A stretch of DNA of 64,000 nt from Congregibacter variabilis (GCF_045689235.1 NZ_CP136864.1:3867144-3931143), one strand, 5' to 3'; positions 1-9,312 are shown, counted from the first letter of the stretch. Numbers and translations are program-made. The notes: generated by a model from the sequence alone, not told the origin.

Positions 1-371
1 GCAAATGGCATGATGGCCAAGCCGCCGAACTGAGTCATGCTGCCGCCCCAGATGTAGGGAACACGTCGCCATCCAAGCAAAGACTTGTGGTGGTCCGAAC
101 GAAACCCTACCAGCGCGCGCAAAGGGGCGAAGAGTAAGGGCAGTGACACCATGAGTGACACCAGCCAAGCGGACTGGCCCATTTCCAGAACCATCACCCG
201 ATTGAGCGTGCCATTGAGTAGAACCAGAGCCATACCGACGCTGATTTGAAAGAGTGAGAGTCTTGCAAGTCTCGAAAGTGGTAAATCACCGCTTACTGCG
301 TCCGCAAAAGGGACCAGCGCGAGTACAGCCCCGGAAGGGAAGATACGATCTGTGATCGCAGTAAGATTCAC
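1..371 (-). CDS. lhaA: LhaA, PucC-family light-harvesting complex assembly protein (N-terminal part, runs off left edge)
   Basis: This is the first 123 codons of a membrane protein on the minus strand; the 3' end lies outside the window. I chose the GTG start at 371-369, which overlaps the bchM stop in a GTGA junction. From there the frame reads through VPFADAVSG, LPLSRLARLSLFQISVGMA and LLNGTLNRVMVLE, then GFRSDHHKSLLGWRRVPYIW, which are typical of the BCD/PucC family of the major facilitator fold. Family members help assemble the LH1 antenna in the inner membrane. The position directly after bchM is the usual proteobacterial order (bchFNBHLM-lhaA-puh), so puh genes probably follow outside the window. 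The family call is firm; the exact start is the main uncertainty because no strong ribosome binding site is seen. Confidence 0.88.
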   Translation of the reverse strand, partial: MNLTAITDRIFPSGAVLALVPFADAVSGDLPLSRLARLSLFQISVGMALVLLNGTLNRVMVLEMGQSAWLVSLMVSLPLLFAPLRALVGFRSDHHKSLLGWRRVPYIWGGSMTQFGGLAIMPF

Positions 372-1072
372 CGCCTGTGAAGCTCGCAGGCTTGAGAAAT
401 ATAGAAGCCGCTGTTAATTCGTGAGACTCGGCCACGCTCCCAGCTCTCAAGGTTCTCTTGGGTAGCAATCATGCGATCAAGACGCTTTGGGCTAACTGGC
501 TGAATCGCCGGAGCACGATCTCCCCGCGGGAAAAGCTTTCCGGTCGCGTGCATTATCTCTAGCAATATTGTGCTTGGCGCATGAGTGAAAACCATGCTCT
601 TGCTTACCCTCGGCGCCAGGCTGTTCAAGACATTGATGCCGTCAGCGACGTCGTAGTGGATGAGCGAATCCATGGCGAGCACGTGATCAAACTCACCGGT
701 GGCCAGAGCAGCCATGTCGCCAACTTCAAAATCAATATGGCCCTCACCGATATCCGAGGGTAAGCGCTCTCTGGCAATCTCAATCAATGTTGCCGACAGA
801 TCAACAGCTAATACCTGTGCCCCACGCGTGGCAAGTTCTACAGCCACGGCTCCGGTGCCGCAGCCCGCATCCAAAATGCGGCAACCGCGGAGATCGTCTG
901 GAAGCCAGGACAGCAGTGTGTTGCGCATGTCGTCACGGCCGGCACGCACGGTTTGCCGAATCCGGCTAACGGGAGCGTTGGAGGTTAGTTTGGTCCACGC
1001 GTCTGAGGCGGTGCGATCAAAATAGGTTTCTATTTCAGATCGTCGCTGAGCATAACTGTTCTCAGTCATCAA
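368..1072 (-). CDS. bchM: Magnesium-protoporphyrin IX O-methyltransferase BchM
   Basis: This 234-residue protein methylates the ring C propionate of Mg-protoporphyrin IX with S-adenosylmethionine, the step between Mg chelatase and the AcsF cyclase. The SAM-binding motif I is LDAGCGTGAV at residues 67-76, followed by an acidic residue at the end of the next strand (VLAVDLS). The length matches the family (about 225-240). The N-terminus has the family-typical YFDRTASDAWTKL segment. The gene overlaps the end of bchL by 4 bp (ATGA) and the start of lhaA by 4 bp, so it is translationally coupled in the bchFNBHLM-lhaA run. Assignment is supported both by sequence and by position. Confidence 0.96.
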   Translation of the reverse strand: MMTENSYAQRRSEIETYFDRTASDAWTKLTSNAPVSRIRQTVRAGRDDMRNTLLSWLPDDLRGCRILDAGCGTGAVAVELATRGAQVLAVDLSATLIEIARERLPSDIGEGHIDFEVGDMAALATGEFDHVLAMDSLIHYDVADGINVLNSLAPRVSKSMVFTHAPSTILLEIMHATGKLFPRGDRAPAIQPVSPKRLDRMIATQENLESWERGRVSRINSGFYISQACELHRR

Positions 1073-1986
1073 TCGAATCCCAGAAAATCAAAGAGGTCAC
1101 GATCTTTCATGGGCTCAGCTTCCAGAGCATCAGTGCCTTCCCAAAGCGCAGTTGCGAGCTTCATGTATTCTTCTTTTACCGCCAGCAATTCCGGAGTGTC
1201 ATCCATCTCAAACAGAGTGGACTTCTTCAAACGGCTACGTCGAATGACGTCAAGGTCCGGGAAGTGCGCCAGTCGTTTGAGCCCCACCGCCTCATTGAAG
1301 CGGTCGATCTCATCGGTGCCCGCGCTGCGATTAGCTATCACGCCGCCGAGGCGTACGGGGTAGTTTTTAGATTTTGCCTTGATGGCAGTCGCAATACGGT
1401 TCATCGCGAAAATAGAATCAAAGTCGTTAGCGGTAACCACCAGAGCACGTTCGGCGTGCTGAAGCGGTGAGGCAAAGCCTCCGCAGACCACGTCTCCGAG
1501 TACGTCGAAGATCACGACGTCGGCATCATCCAGCAGGTGATGCTGCTTAAGTAGTTTGACAGTCTGGCCAACGACGTAACCGCCGCATCCTGTTCCCGCG
1601 GGAGGACCGCCAGCTTCAACACACATCACACCGTTGTAACCTTCGTACATATAGTCTTCGGGCGATAACTCTTCGGAGTGAAAATCCACAGACTCAAGCA
1701 CGTCGATAACCGTGGGCATGAGCGCTTTCGTCAGGGTGAACGTAGAGTCGTGTTTGGGATCACAGCCAATCTGGATGACGCGCTTGCCAAGTTTGGAAAA
1801 GGCTACCGAGAGATTAGACGAAGTGGTGCTCTTCCCTATGCCGCCTTTGCCATAGATCGCGAAGACCTTGGCCTTGTCAATTTGAATCTGCGGGTCAAGG
1901 TGCACCTGCAGACTGCCGTCACCGTCGAGTCCCCTGCTGTCATTGGGGTCCACTTGTTGTACGGGAATGTTAATGGGCTTGTTCAT
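1069..1986 (-). CDS. bchL: Light-independent protochlorophyllide reductase iron-sulfur ATP-binding protein BchL
   Basis: BchL (305 aa) is the NifH-like homodimeric ATPase that delivers electrons to BchN-BchB in dark protochlorophyllide reduction. The P-loop is YGKGGIGKST at residues 45-54. The two cysteines that ligate the intersubunit 4Fe-4S cluster are C134 (GTGCGGYV) and C168 (DVVCGGFA). An extension of about 38 residues precedes the NifH-like core, as in other BchL proteins. The gene overlaps bchH by 4 bp (1983-1986) and bchM by 4 bp, so stoichiometry is probably set by translational coupling. The cluster is oxygen-sensitive, which matters because the cyclase encoded nearby (acsF) needs oxygen. 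Family assignment is certain. Confidence 0.98.
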   Translation of the reverse strand: MNKPINIPVQQVDPNDSRGLDGDGSLQVHLDPQIQIDKAKVFAIYGKGGIGKSTTSSNLSVAFSKLGKRVIQIGCDPKHDSTFTLTKALMPTVIDVLESVDFHSEELSPEDYMYEGYNGVMCVEAGGPPAGTGCGGYVVGQTVKLLKQHHLLDDADVVIFDVLGDVVCGGFASPLQHAERALVVTANDFDSIFAMNRIATAIKAKSKNYPVRLGGVIANRSAGTDEIDRFNEAVGLKRLAHFPDLDVIRRSRLKKSTLFEMDDTPELLAVKEEYMKLATALWEGTDALEAEPMKDRDLFDFLGFD

Positions 1987-4900
1987 GCAGCTACTACTCC
2001 ACTTGGGATGCCTTCGAGCCAGTCTTCGAGGTCTTCACTTGCGCGATGCAAAGCGTCGAGACTCTCCTGGTCTGGTTGCCAATAATCGCGGTCGCTTGCT
2101 TCAAGCAGGCGATTCACAACTTTGATGGCGGAATGAGGGTTGAGCTGTGCGAGACGATCGCGCATAGACTCGTCGAGAATAAATGTCTCGGACATACGCT
2201 GATAAACCCAGGGTGCTACCTGGCCGGTGGTCGCCGACCACCCCAGCGTGTTGGTGACATGGGCTTCGATCTGGCGAACGCCTTCAAAACCGTGCTCAAG
2301 GATACCCTCATACCATTTGGGGTTGAGGACCCGAGTACGGGTTTCCAGAGCGACTTGTTCTTCTAGCGTTCGGACCTTGCCATTACTGGATGTTTGGTCC
2401 GATATGTACACTGGCACGTCTTTTCCGTTGCGAGCGCGTTTGACCGCCCGGCTTATGCCGCCAAGAGTATCGAAGTACTGATCCAGAGATGTTATTCCAA
2501 CCTCCACGGAGTCGAGGTTTTGATAGGCAAGATCTACTGTGGCGAGCATGCTGTTGAGGAGTTCTGCCTGGGGCGCGACCTCGCCGTCGCGGCCATAGGC
2601 AAAACACTTTCTTGAGGTGTAGGCGTCAGCAAGCTCACCGTCGTCTTCCCAGCGACTATCATCTACCAGCAAGTTGACGTTAGACCCGTAGGCGCCATCG
2701 GCGTTGCTGAATACCCGCAGCGCGGCGGTCTCAAAATCACAGCCCTTTTCTTCTTGCTGGGCGAGAGTGTGTTTGCGCAGGTAATTCATTTCCACAGGCT
2801 CATCGGCCGCAGCGGCAAGATAGGCTGCTTCTGCGAGCATGCGTGTCTGTAGGGGCAGCAGATCGCGGAAAATGCCCGAAAGAGTCATGATGACATCGAC
2901 GCGAGGTCTGCCGAGTTCTTCCAGGGGTATTAGTCGTGCTCCACTGACTCGCCCATAACCATCTATGCGAGGCTCGGCACCCATGAGAGCCAGAGCCTGT
3001 GCAATAGGACCCCCTTCATTTTTCATGTTGTCCGAGCCCCAAAGGACCAGTGCAACAGTTTCCGGAAGAGCGCTGCCGGACTGTGCATGTTTTTCCAGCA
3101 GGTTTGCGGTTTGGCGCAGGCCATCACGCATAGCGAACTTACTGGGAAGACGGTAGGGGTCAAAGCCGTGGAGGTTGCGGCCAGTAGGCAAAATATCGGT
3201 AGTGCGCAGAAGGTCGCCACCCGGAGCCGGTGCAATGAATCGACCGTCCATGGCGTTGAGAATGGCTTCAATTTCCGGGTTTCTGTGAAGCTGGTCTGCG
3301 GTATGTGTCAGGGAGCGGATCGCTTCGCTCAGGTCTTCTCGATCAGGATTGGCGGTCTCAAGAAGTTCTGTGAATACAGCCGTTTCTCCATGTTCCAGAG
3401 CATCGATCTGAGCGCAGTCCAGGGTCAGTTCGTGACCTGCTTGACCTATAGCGGCCAGCATATCTTTGCGTTCTTCTTCTGATCCTGTTTCCCCTACAAC
3501 ATGCAGTCCATAGGGAATCAGGGTTTCTTCCAGCTCAATGAGGCTTCGCCGCAGTGTCTCTATCTCTGCGCTGCTGTCTTGATTCCAGGTCGGTGTTTCT
3601 TTGCACAGATCCAGCTCGCAGCCTTGAGCCTGAATCACTGCTGCCAGCTCTGCGCGTACTTCAGAGCTGTCGTCGACACCGCTGCGCCATCGATCAATAG
3701 TTTCCTTGAGTTCTTGCAGCCCCTTGTAAAGGTCGGCTCGGGTAATCGGTGGCGTAAGATAGCTAATGAGAGTGGCGCCGGCTCGTCGTTTGGCAATCAT
3801 GCCCTCCGATGGGTTGTTTGCCGCGTAGAGATAATAGTGAGGAATGTCTCCAATCAATCGTTGCGGCCAGCAATCATCGCTCATGCCGGATTGTTTGCCG
3901 GGCATAAACTCCAAGGCGCCGTGGGTGCCAAAATGCAGCAGTGAGTGCGCAGCGAAGTCTTCGCGAATGTAACGATAGAACGCCGAAAAGGCATGGGTAG
4001 GCGAGAAGCCGCGTTCGAAGAGCAGGCGCATCGGATCGCCTTCGTAACCGAAACCCGGTTGCACCCCGACAAAAACGTTGCCAAATTGCGCGCCGAGAAT
4101 GAACAGAGAGCGCCCGTCGGTGTTTTGCTTACCGGGGACTGGCCCCCACTGGGCTTCTATCTCTTCTAAATGTGGTTCGCGGGTTACATGATCATCCGAA
4201 GAGATCAGGCTATGGACATTTGCCATAGCGCCGTATTGCGCTGCATTCCCCTCAACAATAGCCGAGCGCAAAGCATCTACGCTCTCGGGTACAGCGACGT
4301 CATAGCCGTCTTCGCGAAGTGCTCTGAGGGTGTTCATCAGCGACTGAAAAACTGACAGATTTGCCGCGGTGCCCGTGTTTCCCGCATTGGGTGGGAAATT
4401 GAAGATCACCATGGCGACCCGGCGCTCGGCTTTAGGCGTGGTTCGAAGTTCCACTAAGCGCAGGCTGCGATCGGCCAAGGCTTGGACGCGGCCCGCGTGG
4501 GGACACATCGCATGGGCGTCGCCATTGCTGAGCTTGCTCGGCGCGAGATCTGAGCGTCCGCCAAAGATTGAGGGCACGCTAGCGCCATCAAGTTCCGGGA
4601 TGGCCACCATCATAGTAGCTTCCACGGGCATCAAGCCGTGCCCTGACGCTTCCCATTGTTCAATACTTTGAAACTCAAGTGCGTGCGCGGCAATGTAGGG
4701 CACGTCTAGCGAAGCCAGCATCGCTTCCGCCGCTTTGGAGTCATTGTAAGCAGGTCCACCGACCAGTGAGAATCCGGTGAGTGAGAGCAATAGATCGATA
4801 GCCGGCTCGCCATCTTTGATGAAGTAGGCGTCGACTGCGGGTCGGGCATCAAGTCCGCTGGCAAACGCCGTAATAACTTTTAGGCCTCGAGCCTTTAAGG

Positions 4901-5741
4901 CTGCGATAACTGCATCGTAGTGGGCAGTGTTTTCCGCAAGAGCGTAGGATCGCATAATCAGCAATCCCACGGTTCCTACATGTTTTTTGCGGCTGGATGT
5001 TCGACCCAGCTTATGAAAAATGGGTTGCTTTGCATCCGGGTCGTAAAGCCCGACGTCCGGATAATCCACAGGGTTACCTGCGGTTAACGTGCCCTTAAAG
5101 CCACTGCGTTCGCCGGTGGCGTAGCGATCGGTGAGATAGGCAATCATCCGACGCAGATTTTCTTCAGAGCCGGCGAGCCAATACTGCAACGTGAGGAAGT
5201 AGGCTCGCACATCCTGGGATGTGCCCGGGATAAAGCGGAGTATTTTCGGAAGCTGTCGAAGTACCGTGAGCTGTTGGGCGCCAGGCGGTTTTTTTGATTT
5301 GCCTGTGTTGCCCCGAAGACGTTTTAGTAATGCGACTGCACCGGTGGCCTCACCATCCATGGTGAACTTGCCCATGCGGGTGAGTTTCATTACCTCGGCA
5401 CCGGACATGGCGCAGATCATTGCATCGCAGTGATCTCGGCGCTCTTCAAGGGCGGGTAAGACTGCGTTTATCTGGTCTTCCATGAACATCATGGTGACGA
5501 CAATGATGTCACCCGTCGCAATGTCAGCCTTGCAGCGCAGCAGAGCCTCATTCTCACCATTCCAATCAGCGGATGCGTGAACTTTAACGGTGAGGCCAGA
5601 GGCTTCTTTTTGCAGCGCTCGTGCCGCACGGGAAATACTGCTCGTGACGTGATTGTCGAGCGTTATGACGACAAAGTTGAGCTTGTCGTTAGCGGCTGTA
5701 GTGGGCTTTTGCTTCATAGAGCGTATCCACTTTGATGACAT
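1983..5741 (-). CDS. bchH: Magnesium chelatase subunit H (BchH)
   Basis: BchH (1252 aa) is the large porphyrin-binding subunit of Mg chelatase, a CobN-like protein that inserts Mg2+ into protoporphyrin IX together with BchI and BchD, whose genes are not in this window. An N-terminal DUF3479-type region (about residues 20-180) is followed by the long CobN/Mg-chelatase domain, with family-like segments such as HFGTHGALEFMPGKQ and YLYAANNPSEGMIAKRR. Length matches the family (about 1190-1250). The longest reading frame begins at 5741, inside bchB. A second ATG nine codons in (5717) would reduce the overlap with bchB from 53 to 29 bp and is an equally good start. It lies between bchB and bchL, the standard order. 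Confidence 0.97.
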   Translation of the reverse strand: MSSKWIRSMKQKPTTAANDKLNFVVITLDNHVTSSISRAARALQKEASGLTVKVHASADWNGENEALLRCKADIATGDIIVVTMMFMEDQINAVLPALEERRDHCDAMICAMSGAEVMKLTRMGKFTMDGEATGAVALLKRLRGNTGKSKKPPGAQQLTVLRQLPKILRFIPGTSQDVRAYFLTLQYWLAGSEENLRRMIAYLTDRYATGERSGFKGTLTAGNPVDYPDVGLYDPDAKQPIFHKLGRTSSRKKHVGTVGLLIMRSYALAENTAHYDAVIAALKARGLKVITAFASGLDARPAVDAYFIKDGEPAIDLLLSLTGFSLVGGPAYNDSKAAEAMLASLDVPYIAAHALEFQSIEQWEASGHGLMPVEATMMVAIPELDGASVPSIFGGRSDLAPSKLSNGDAHAMCPHAGRVQALADRSLRLVELRTTPKAERRVAMVIFNFPPNAGNTGTAANLSVFQSLMNTLRALREDGYDVAVPESVDALRSAIVEGNAAQYGAMANVHSLISSDDHVTREPHLEEIEAQWGPVPGKQNTDGRSLFILGAQFGNVFVGVQPGFGYEGDPMRLLFERGFSPTHAFSAFYRYIREDFAAHSLLHFGTHGALEFMPGKQSGMSDDCWPQRLIGDIPHYYLYAANNPSEGMIAKRRAGATLISYLTPPITRADLYKGLQELKETIDRWRSGVDDSSEVRAELAAVIQAQGCELDLCKETPTWNQDSSAEIETLRRSLIELEETLIPYGLHVVGETGSEEERKDMLAAIGQAGHELTLDCAQIDALEHGETAVFTELLETANPDREDLSEAIRSLTHTADQLHRNPEIEAILNAMDGRFIAPAPGGDLLRTTDILPTGRNLHGFDPYRLPSKFAMRDGLRQTANLLEKHAQSGSALPETVALVLWGSDNMKNEGGPIAQALALMGAEPRIDGYGRVSGARLIPLEELGRPRVDVIMTLSGIFRDLLPLQTRMLAEAAYLAAAADEPVEMNYLRKHTLAQQEEKGCDFETAALRVFSNADGAYGSNVNLLVDDSRWEDDGELADAYTSRKCFAYGRDGEVAPQAELLNSMLATVDLAYQNLDSVEVGITSLDQYFDTLGGISRAVKRARNGKDVPVYISDQTSSNGKVRTLEEQVALETRTRVLNPKWYEGILEHGFEGVRQIEAHVTNTLGWSATTGQVAPWVYQRMSETFILDESMRDRLAQLNPHSAIKVVNRLLEASDRDYWQPDQESLDALHRASEDLEDWLEGIPSGVVAA

Positions 5742-7260
5742 TCACGCCGTTGTCAGCGGCAAATTTTTCGGTGTTGCGTTTGGCTTTTCCGCGGACAAAA
5801 AACGGTATTTTCCGCAGCTCGCGTTCGGCATTCAGATCCCAGGTGAGTTCATTGGCGCTATCGGTTTCGTCAGTGTGTATCGAATCGTTTACTGCAGGAT
5901 CCTCGCTGCGTTTGGCGACGCCTTCGGCAGCAAGGTGTGATGGCTGGGCGCCGTCATTAAACTCAAAGTCATCCCGAAACATCGCAAGCAGGTGCTCTTC
6001 AAGCCCCATCATCAACGGGTGCACCCAGCTATCGAAGATCACGTTGGCACCCTCATAGCCCATCTGTGGCGAGTAGCGAGCGGGGTAATCCTGAACGTGG
6101 GCCGGCGTGGAAATGACAGCGCAAGGTACGCCCAGGCGCTTGGCGATGTGGCGCTCCATCTGCGTGCCTAGAACCAACTCAGGCTGCAGCTCGCTGATAA
6201 CGCGCTCAACTTCCAGGTAGTCATCACTGATAAGCGCTTTCAGTCCCAGATTGCTTGCTGCATCGCGAACAGTTCGGGCCTGTTCCCGGGAATATGTGCC
6301 CATTCCTACAACTTCGAATGCCAGTTCTTCGTGGGCGATACGTGCTGCGGCGACTACGTGAGTAGCATCGCCAAATACAAAGACGCGTTTACCCGTTAGA
6401 TAGGTGGAGTCAACGGACCTTGAGTACCAGGGTAGACGCGAGTCTGCGCTCTCGGCGATGCATTCAATACCCAGTGTCTCGGCCACTTCAGCGACAAAAT
6501 CACGAGTAGCGCCTACGCCAATGGGTACGGTTTTGATTGTAGGCTGCTTGAAGTTTCGCTGGAGCCAGTCACAGCTCGGCCCGGCAATTTCTGGATAAAG
6601 GCAGATGTTGGCCTGTGCATCGGGTATACGCAACAGATCACCAGGACTCGCGTTAAGAGGCGCACATACGTTTACGCGCACGCCCATCTCGTTGAGTAGC
6701 TGAGTGATTTCACGAACATCATCACGGCAGCGAAAGCCAAGGGAGCTTGGCCCCAGCAGGTTAACGCTGGGTTGTTGGTCTACGGGTGGAGTTGCTTCGG
6801 TGCCCGGAGCCGGAACCCTGCTTTGTAGCAGTCCACGCACAAGGCTGTAGAAGGTTTCTCCTGCGCCCCAGTTTTCTTTCCTGGAGTAGGCAAGCATCTC
6901 AATGGGAACCACCGGGACAGAGAGCCCACTACTGGTAGCCAGTGATCCGGGTTGATCCTGAATTAACTCAGCCGTGCAGGAGTCACCTACCAGTAAGACC
7001 TGGGGCTTATGTTTTTCTACGGCGGCATGAATGCTGTTGAGCACAAGCTGAGCCGTGTCACTACCCAGATCCCTTGCCTGAAAAGTGGTGTAGGTCACCG
7101 GAGGGCGGTGGTTGTCGCGCTCAATCATGGTGAAAAGAAGATCAGCGTAGCTATCGCCCTGGGGGGCGTGTAACAGCAGGTGCACACCGCGCATGGAGTT
7201 GGCGATGCGAATTGCCCCGACATGCGGAGGGCCTTCGTAGGTCCATAATGACAACTCCAT
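5689..7260 (-). CDS. bchB: Light-independent protochlorophyllide reductase subunit B (BchB)
   Basis: BchB (523 aa) forms the NifDK-like catalytic heterotetramer with BchN and reduces the C17=C18 double bond of protochlorophyllide. Asp36 (APQGDSYAD) is in place as the unusual aspartate ligand of the 4Fe-4S NB cluster, and VLLVGDSCTAELI provides a conserved cysteine near residue 95. The C-terminal part (about residues 470-523, ELRKIPFFVRGKAKRNTEKF) is the small PCP_red-type domain found on BchB and some other proteins. The gene starts 3 bp after the bchN stop and its 3' end overlaps the start of bchH. Nothing in the sequence suggests loss of function. Confidence 0.97.
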   Translation of the reverse strand: MELSLWTYEGPPHVGAIRIANSMRGVHLLLHAPQGDSYADLLFTMIERDNHRPPVTYTTFQARDLGSDTAQLVLNSIHAAVEKHKPQVLLVGDSCTAELIQDQPGSLATSSGLSVPVVPIEMLAYSRKENWGAGETFYSLVRGLLQSRVPAPGTEATPPVDQQPSVNLLGPSSLGFRCRDDVREITQLLNEMGVRVNVCAPLNASPGDLLRIPDAQANICLYPEIAGPSCDWLQRNFKQPTIKTVPIGVGATRDFVAEVAETLGIECIAESADSRLPWYSRSVDSTYLTGKRVFVFGDATHVVAAARIAHEELAFEVVGMGTYSREQARTVRDAASNLGLKALISDDYLEVERVISELQPELVLGTQMERHIAKRLGVPCAVISTPAHVQDYPARYSPQMGYEGANVIFDSWVHPLMMGLEEHLLAMFRDDFEFNDGAQPSHLAAEGVAKRSEDPAVNDSIHTDETDSANELTWDLNAERELRKIPFFVRGKAKRNTEKFAADNGVNVIKVDTLYEAKAHYSR

Positions 7261-7263
7261 TAC

Positions 7264-8541
7264 CTAGACCTCCAGCTTCGCAGCGCGTGACAGAGGGCGC
7301 GAGAACAGACCGGCCAGATCACCTGCCTGGTCAAAGCCTTGAATGGGGCTAAAAATCAGTTCTATAGACCACTTACTTCGCAGGCCCTCGGCTTCAAGAG
7401 GATTGGCTATACCCATACCGCACACTGTGAGATCCGGGCGAAGCTGTCTCACATGATCCAGGCGAGTTTCCAGATCGCCGCCCTCAATCATGTCGGGATG
7501 GTCTCCGAATAATTCCAGTTCGCTGGCCATAATCTGAGGGTCATGAAAAGGCGTGGTAATGGACTCCACGTTCATGTCGCACTCCCGGGCCAAGAACCGG
7601 GCCAGAGGAAGTTCCAGCTGAGAGTCCGGCAAAAACGCGATGCGTTTGCCACGAAGCTTCTCTCGTTGATATCCCACGGCCTGTTTGGCCCGAGCCAACG
7701 GCGCAGAAGTGACGTCGTTAAACAATGCCTCGGCAACGCCAAACTCATCTGCAGCGGCTTTGAACCACAGAAGTGTGCCTTCCGCACCCAGAGGGAAGGG
7801 CGCGTTGAGTAATTTGGCGCCCTGGCCCTTGAGAGCCTGGGCGGTTTCCGTCAGATAGGGTTGTGCGAGCAGTACGCGAGTACTGGGGCCGGCAATTGGC
7901 ATGGCATCGCCGCTACGCGCTGGCAAAAAGGCAATAGGTCCAATCCCGAGTTCGTCGAAGATTCGTTGAAATTGATCTTCGACAATATCGGACAAAGTGC
8001 CCGCAATGATTAAAGCCGGGTTCTCGTGGTCGGTTCGGCCACTGTTGGCGGCGACAATTTCGGCCAGGCATTTGTCTTCGCCCTGGGTGAATGTCGTTTC
8101 GATGCCGCTACCGCTGTAAGCGACCATACGAACACGCCCGTCGTATCGGCTTTGTAAGCGACCGGCCGCGTTATTGAGATCGAGTTTGATCACTTCCGAA
8201 GGGCAGGACCCCACAAGAAACAACGTTTTTATTTCTGGACGTCGAGAGAGGAGCTCCTCAACAACCCTGTCTAATTCCTCATGGCAGTCTGCCATTCCGG
8301 CCAGATCGCGATCCTGCAAGATAGCCGTGGCGAAGCGTGGCTCGGCAAAGATCATAACCCCCGCAGCCGATTGAAGCAGATGTGCGCAAGTTCGTGAGCC
8401 CACGACAAGAAAGAAAGCATCCTGAATTTTTCGGTGTAACCAGACGATAGACGTCAGTCCGCAAAACACGGCTCGCTGTCCACGCTCCACGGTAACCACG
8501 GGGTTTGAGGGGCTGTCGCTGGCAAGCACGGCCTCGCTCAT
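7264..8541 (-). CDS. bchN: Light-independent protochlorophyllide reductase subunit N (BchN)
   Basis: BchN (425 aa) is the second NifDK-like subunit of dark-operative protochlorophyllide reductase. The three cysteines expected to bind the NB cluster with Asp36 of BchB are visible: C27 (FCGLTS), C52 (RTCAHLL) and C113 (VGSCPSEVIK). Length fits the family (about 420-430). The start codon overlaps the end of bchF by 4 bp (ATGA, 8538-8541), and bchB follows after 3 bp. Together with BchL and BchB the complete light-independent enzyme is encoded here. There is no sign of a light-dependent POR in the window. Confidence 0.97.
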   Translation of the reverse strand: MSEAVLASDSPSNPVVTVERGQRAVFCGLTSIVWLHRKIQDAFFLVVGSRTCAHLLQSAAGVMIFAEPRFATAILQDRDLAGMADCHEELDRVVEELLSRRPEIKTLFLVGSCPSEVIKLDLNNAAGRLQSRYDGRVRMVAYSGSGIETTFTQGEDKCLAEIVAANSGRTDHENPALIIAGTLSDIVEDQFQRIFDELGIGPIAFLPARSGDAMPIAGPSTRVLLAQPYLTETAQALKGQGAKLLNAPFPLGAEGTLLWFKAAADEFGVAEALFNDVTSAPLARAKQAVGYQREKLRGKRIAFLPDSQLELPLARFLARECDMNVESITTPFHDPQIMASELELFGDHPDMIEGGDLETRLDHVRQLRPDLTVCGMGIANPLEAEGLRSKWSIELIFSPIQGFDQAGDLAGLFSRPLSRAAKLEV

Positions 8542-9059
8542 TTAAGGGCGCCCTGTAGGTCCATGCTGTGGCTATCCGTGGGCTCGTCGCGTCTAGCTGC
8601 CTGCAGTTTCAAGAGAAACTGGGCGGCGTTGATTACGTAGCTTGCATAAGCAGCGAGAGCAATCCACATTTGTTGCTGGGGTGTGCCGTAACCAGCCAGC
8701 CAGCACAGGACATAGCTTATATGCAGGGCGATGACCCCGAAGCTGACCACGTCTTCCCAGAAAAATGCAGGCGCAAAGAGATATTGGCCAAACACGACCT
8801 TTTCCCAAATTGCGCCGGTAACCATGATCGCCAGGAGCACAGCGGTTTTTATTACCACTGAGGCGGTGGCTGCCTCAAGACCTGTGCCATTGATCAGGTA
8901 GTTAACGACGAGTACCAGACTAATAAGGAAGACCAGAAACTGCAGCGGAGCCAGAAGTCCTTGGACGATTGTCCAACGCGTCTCATCGCGGCGCTGCCGT
9001 TGCTCGGGCGTATACAGTGGTGCGCTTTGTCTCGCACTCCGTTTTTCTAAAGTCATCAA
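8538..9059 (-). CDS. bchF: 3-vinyl bacteriochlorophyllide hydratase BchF
   Basis: BchF (173 aa) hydrates the C3 vinyl group of the chlorin to a hydroxyethyl group on the path to bacteriochlorophyll a. The N-terminal segment (about 30 residues, LYTPEQRQRRDETRWTIVQG) matches the family start. It is followed by about four hydrophobic membrane segments and the characteristic WEKVVFGQYLFAPAFFWEDV region near residues 104-123. Translation begins at 9059 or at the next codon, also ATG; AGAGG about 8 bases upstream can act as ribosome binding site. It is the first gene of the bchFNBHLM-lhaA run, and its promoter (9095-9123) contains a PpsR palindrome. Confidence 0.96.
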   Translation of the reverse strand: MMTLEKRSARQSAPLYTPEQRQRRDETRWTIVQGLLAPLQFLVFLISLVLVVNYLINGTGLEAATASVVIKTAVLLAIMVTGAIWEKVVFGQYLFAPAFFWEDVVSFGVIALHISYVLCWLAGYGTPQQQMWIALAAYASYVINAAQFLLKLQAARRDEPTDSHSMDLQGALK

Positions 9060-9094
9060 ACAGACCTCTGCCCGTACTCACCAATTCAAGAGTG

Positions 9095-9123
9095 AATGTA
9101 GTGCTGGCGAATCGTTATGTCAA
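9095..9123 (-). promoter_or_regulatory. Sigma70-type promoter of the bchF operon
   Basis: On the minus strand a perfect -35 box TTGACA (plus-strand 9118-9123) is separated by exactly 17 bases from TACATT (9095-9100). Predicted transcription starts near 9088, giving a leader of about 29 bases that contains the AGAGG ribosome binding site. The -35 hexamer is the downstream half-site of the PpsR palindrome at 9118-9135, so PpsR binding would directly block RNA polymerase. This is read from sequence only; no start site data are available. Confidence 0.7.
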
Positions 9124-9135
9124 TTATAATTTACA
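9118..9135. promoter_or_regulatory. PpsR/CrtJ operator, consensus TGT-N12-ACA
   Basis: TGTCAATTATAATTTACA matches the PpsR/CrtJ consensus TGT-N12-ACA exactly and is nearly palindromic. It covers the -35 box of the bchF promoter and lies about 20 bases upstream of the presumed ppsR -35 box, so one bound dimer could repress bchF and also influence ppsR. A weaker partial match with the same spacing (TGT-N12-ACG) lies at 9210-9227 between the ppsR promoter and its start codon. The consensus is established knowledge from Rhodobacter; binding here is inferred. Confidence 0.75.
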
Positions 9136-9155
9136 CATTGGTGCGTTCAAAAGAA

Positions 9156-9184
9156 TTGACACTTTCTGGTCGGTGGTCTTTACT
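9156..9184 (+). promoter_or_regulatory. Candidate sigma70 promoter of ppsR
   Basis: TTGACA at 9156-9161 is followed after 17 bases by TTTACT at 9179-9184, pointing toward ppsR. The predicted leader is about 120 bases and includes the partial PpsR site at 9210-9227, which would permit autoregulation. The -35 is perfect and the -10 matches at four of six positions. Confidence 0.5.
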
Positions 9185-9312
9185 GTAAATCTATGCGGCT
9201 TGGCAACAGTGTTAACTATGCTTTACGCGTGCCATAATCTCTCCGGCCGGAACAGGATTGCGTTTCGAGCCACCTGTTATCGAACTTCTATTCCCACATT
9301 GGAAACACGCTT

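Noticed and set aside
1678..2085. Open frame of 135 codons opposite bchL/bchH
   Set aside because: It is antisense to two certain genes, has no start context and shows no protein family features.
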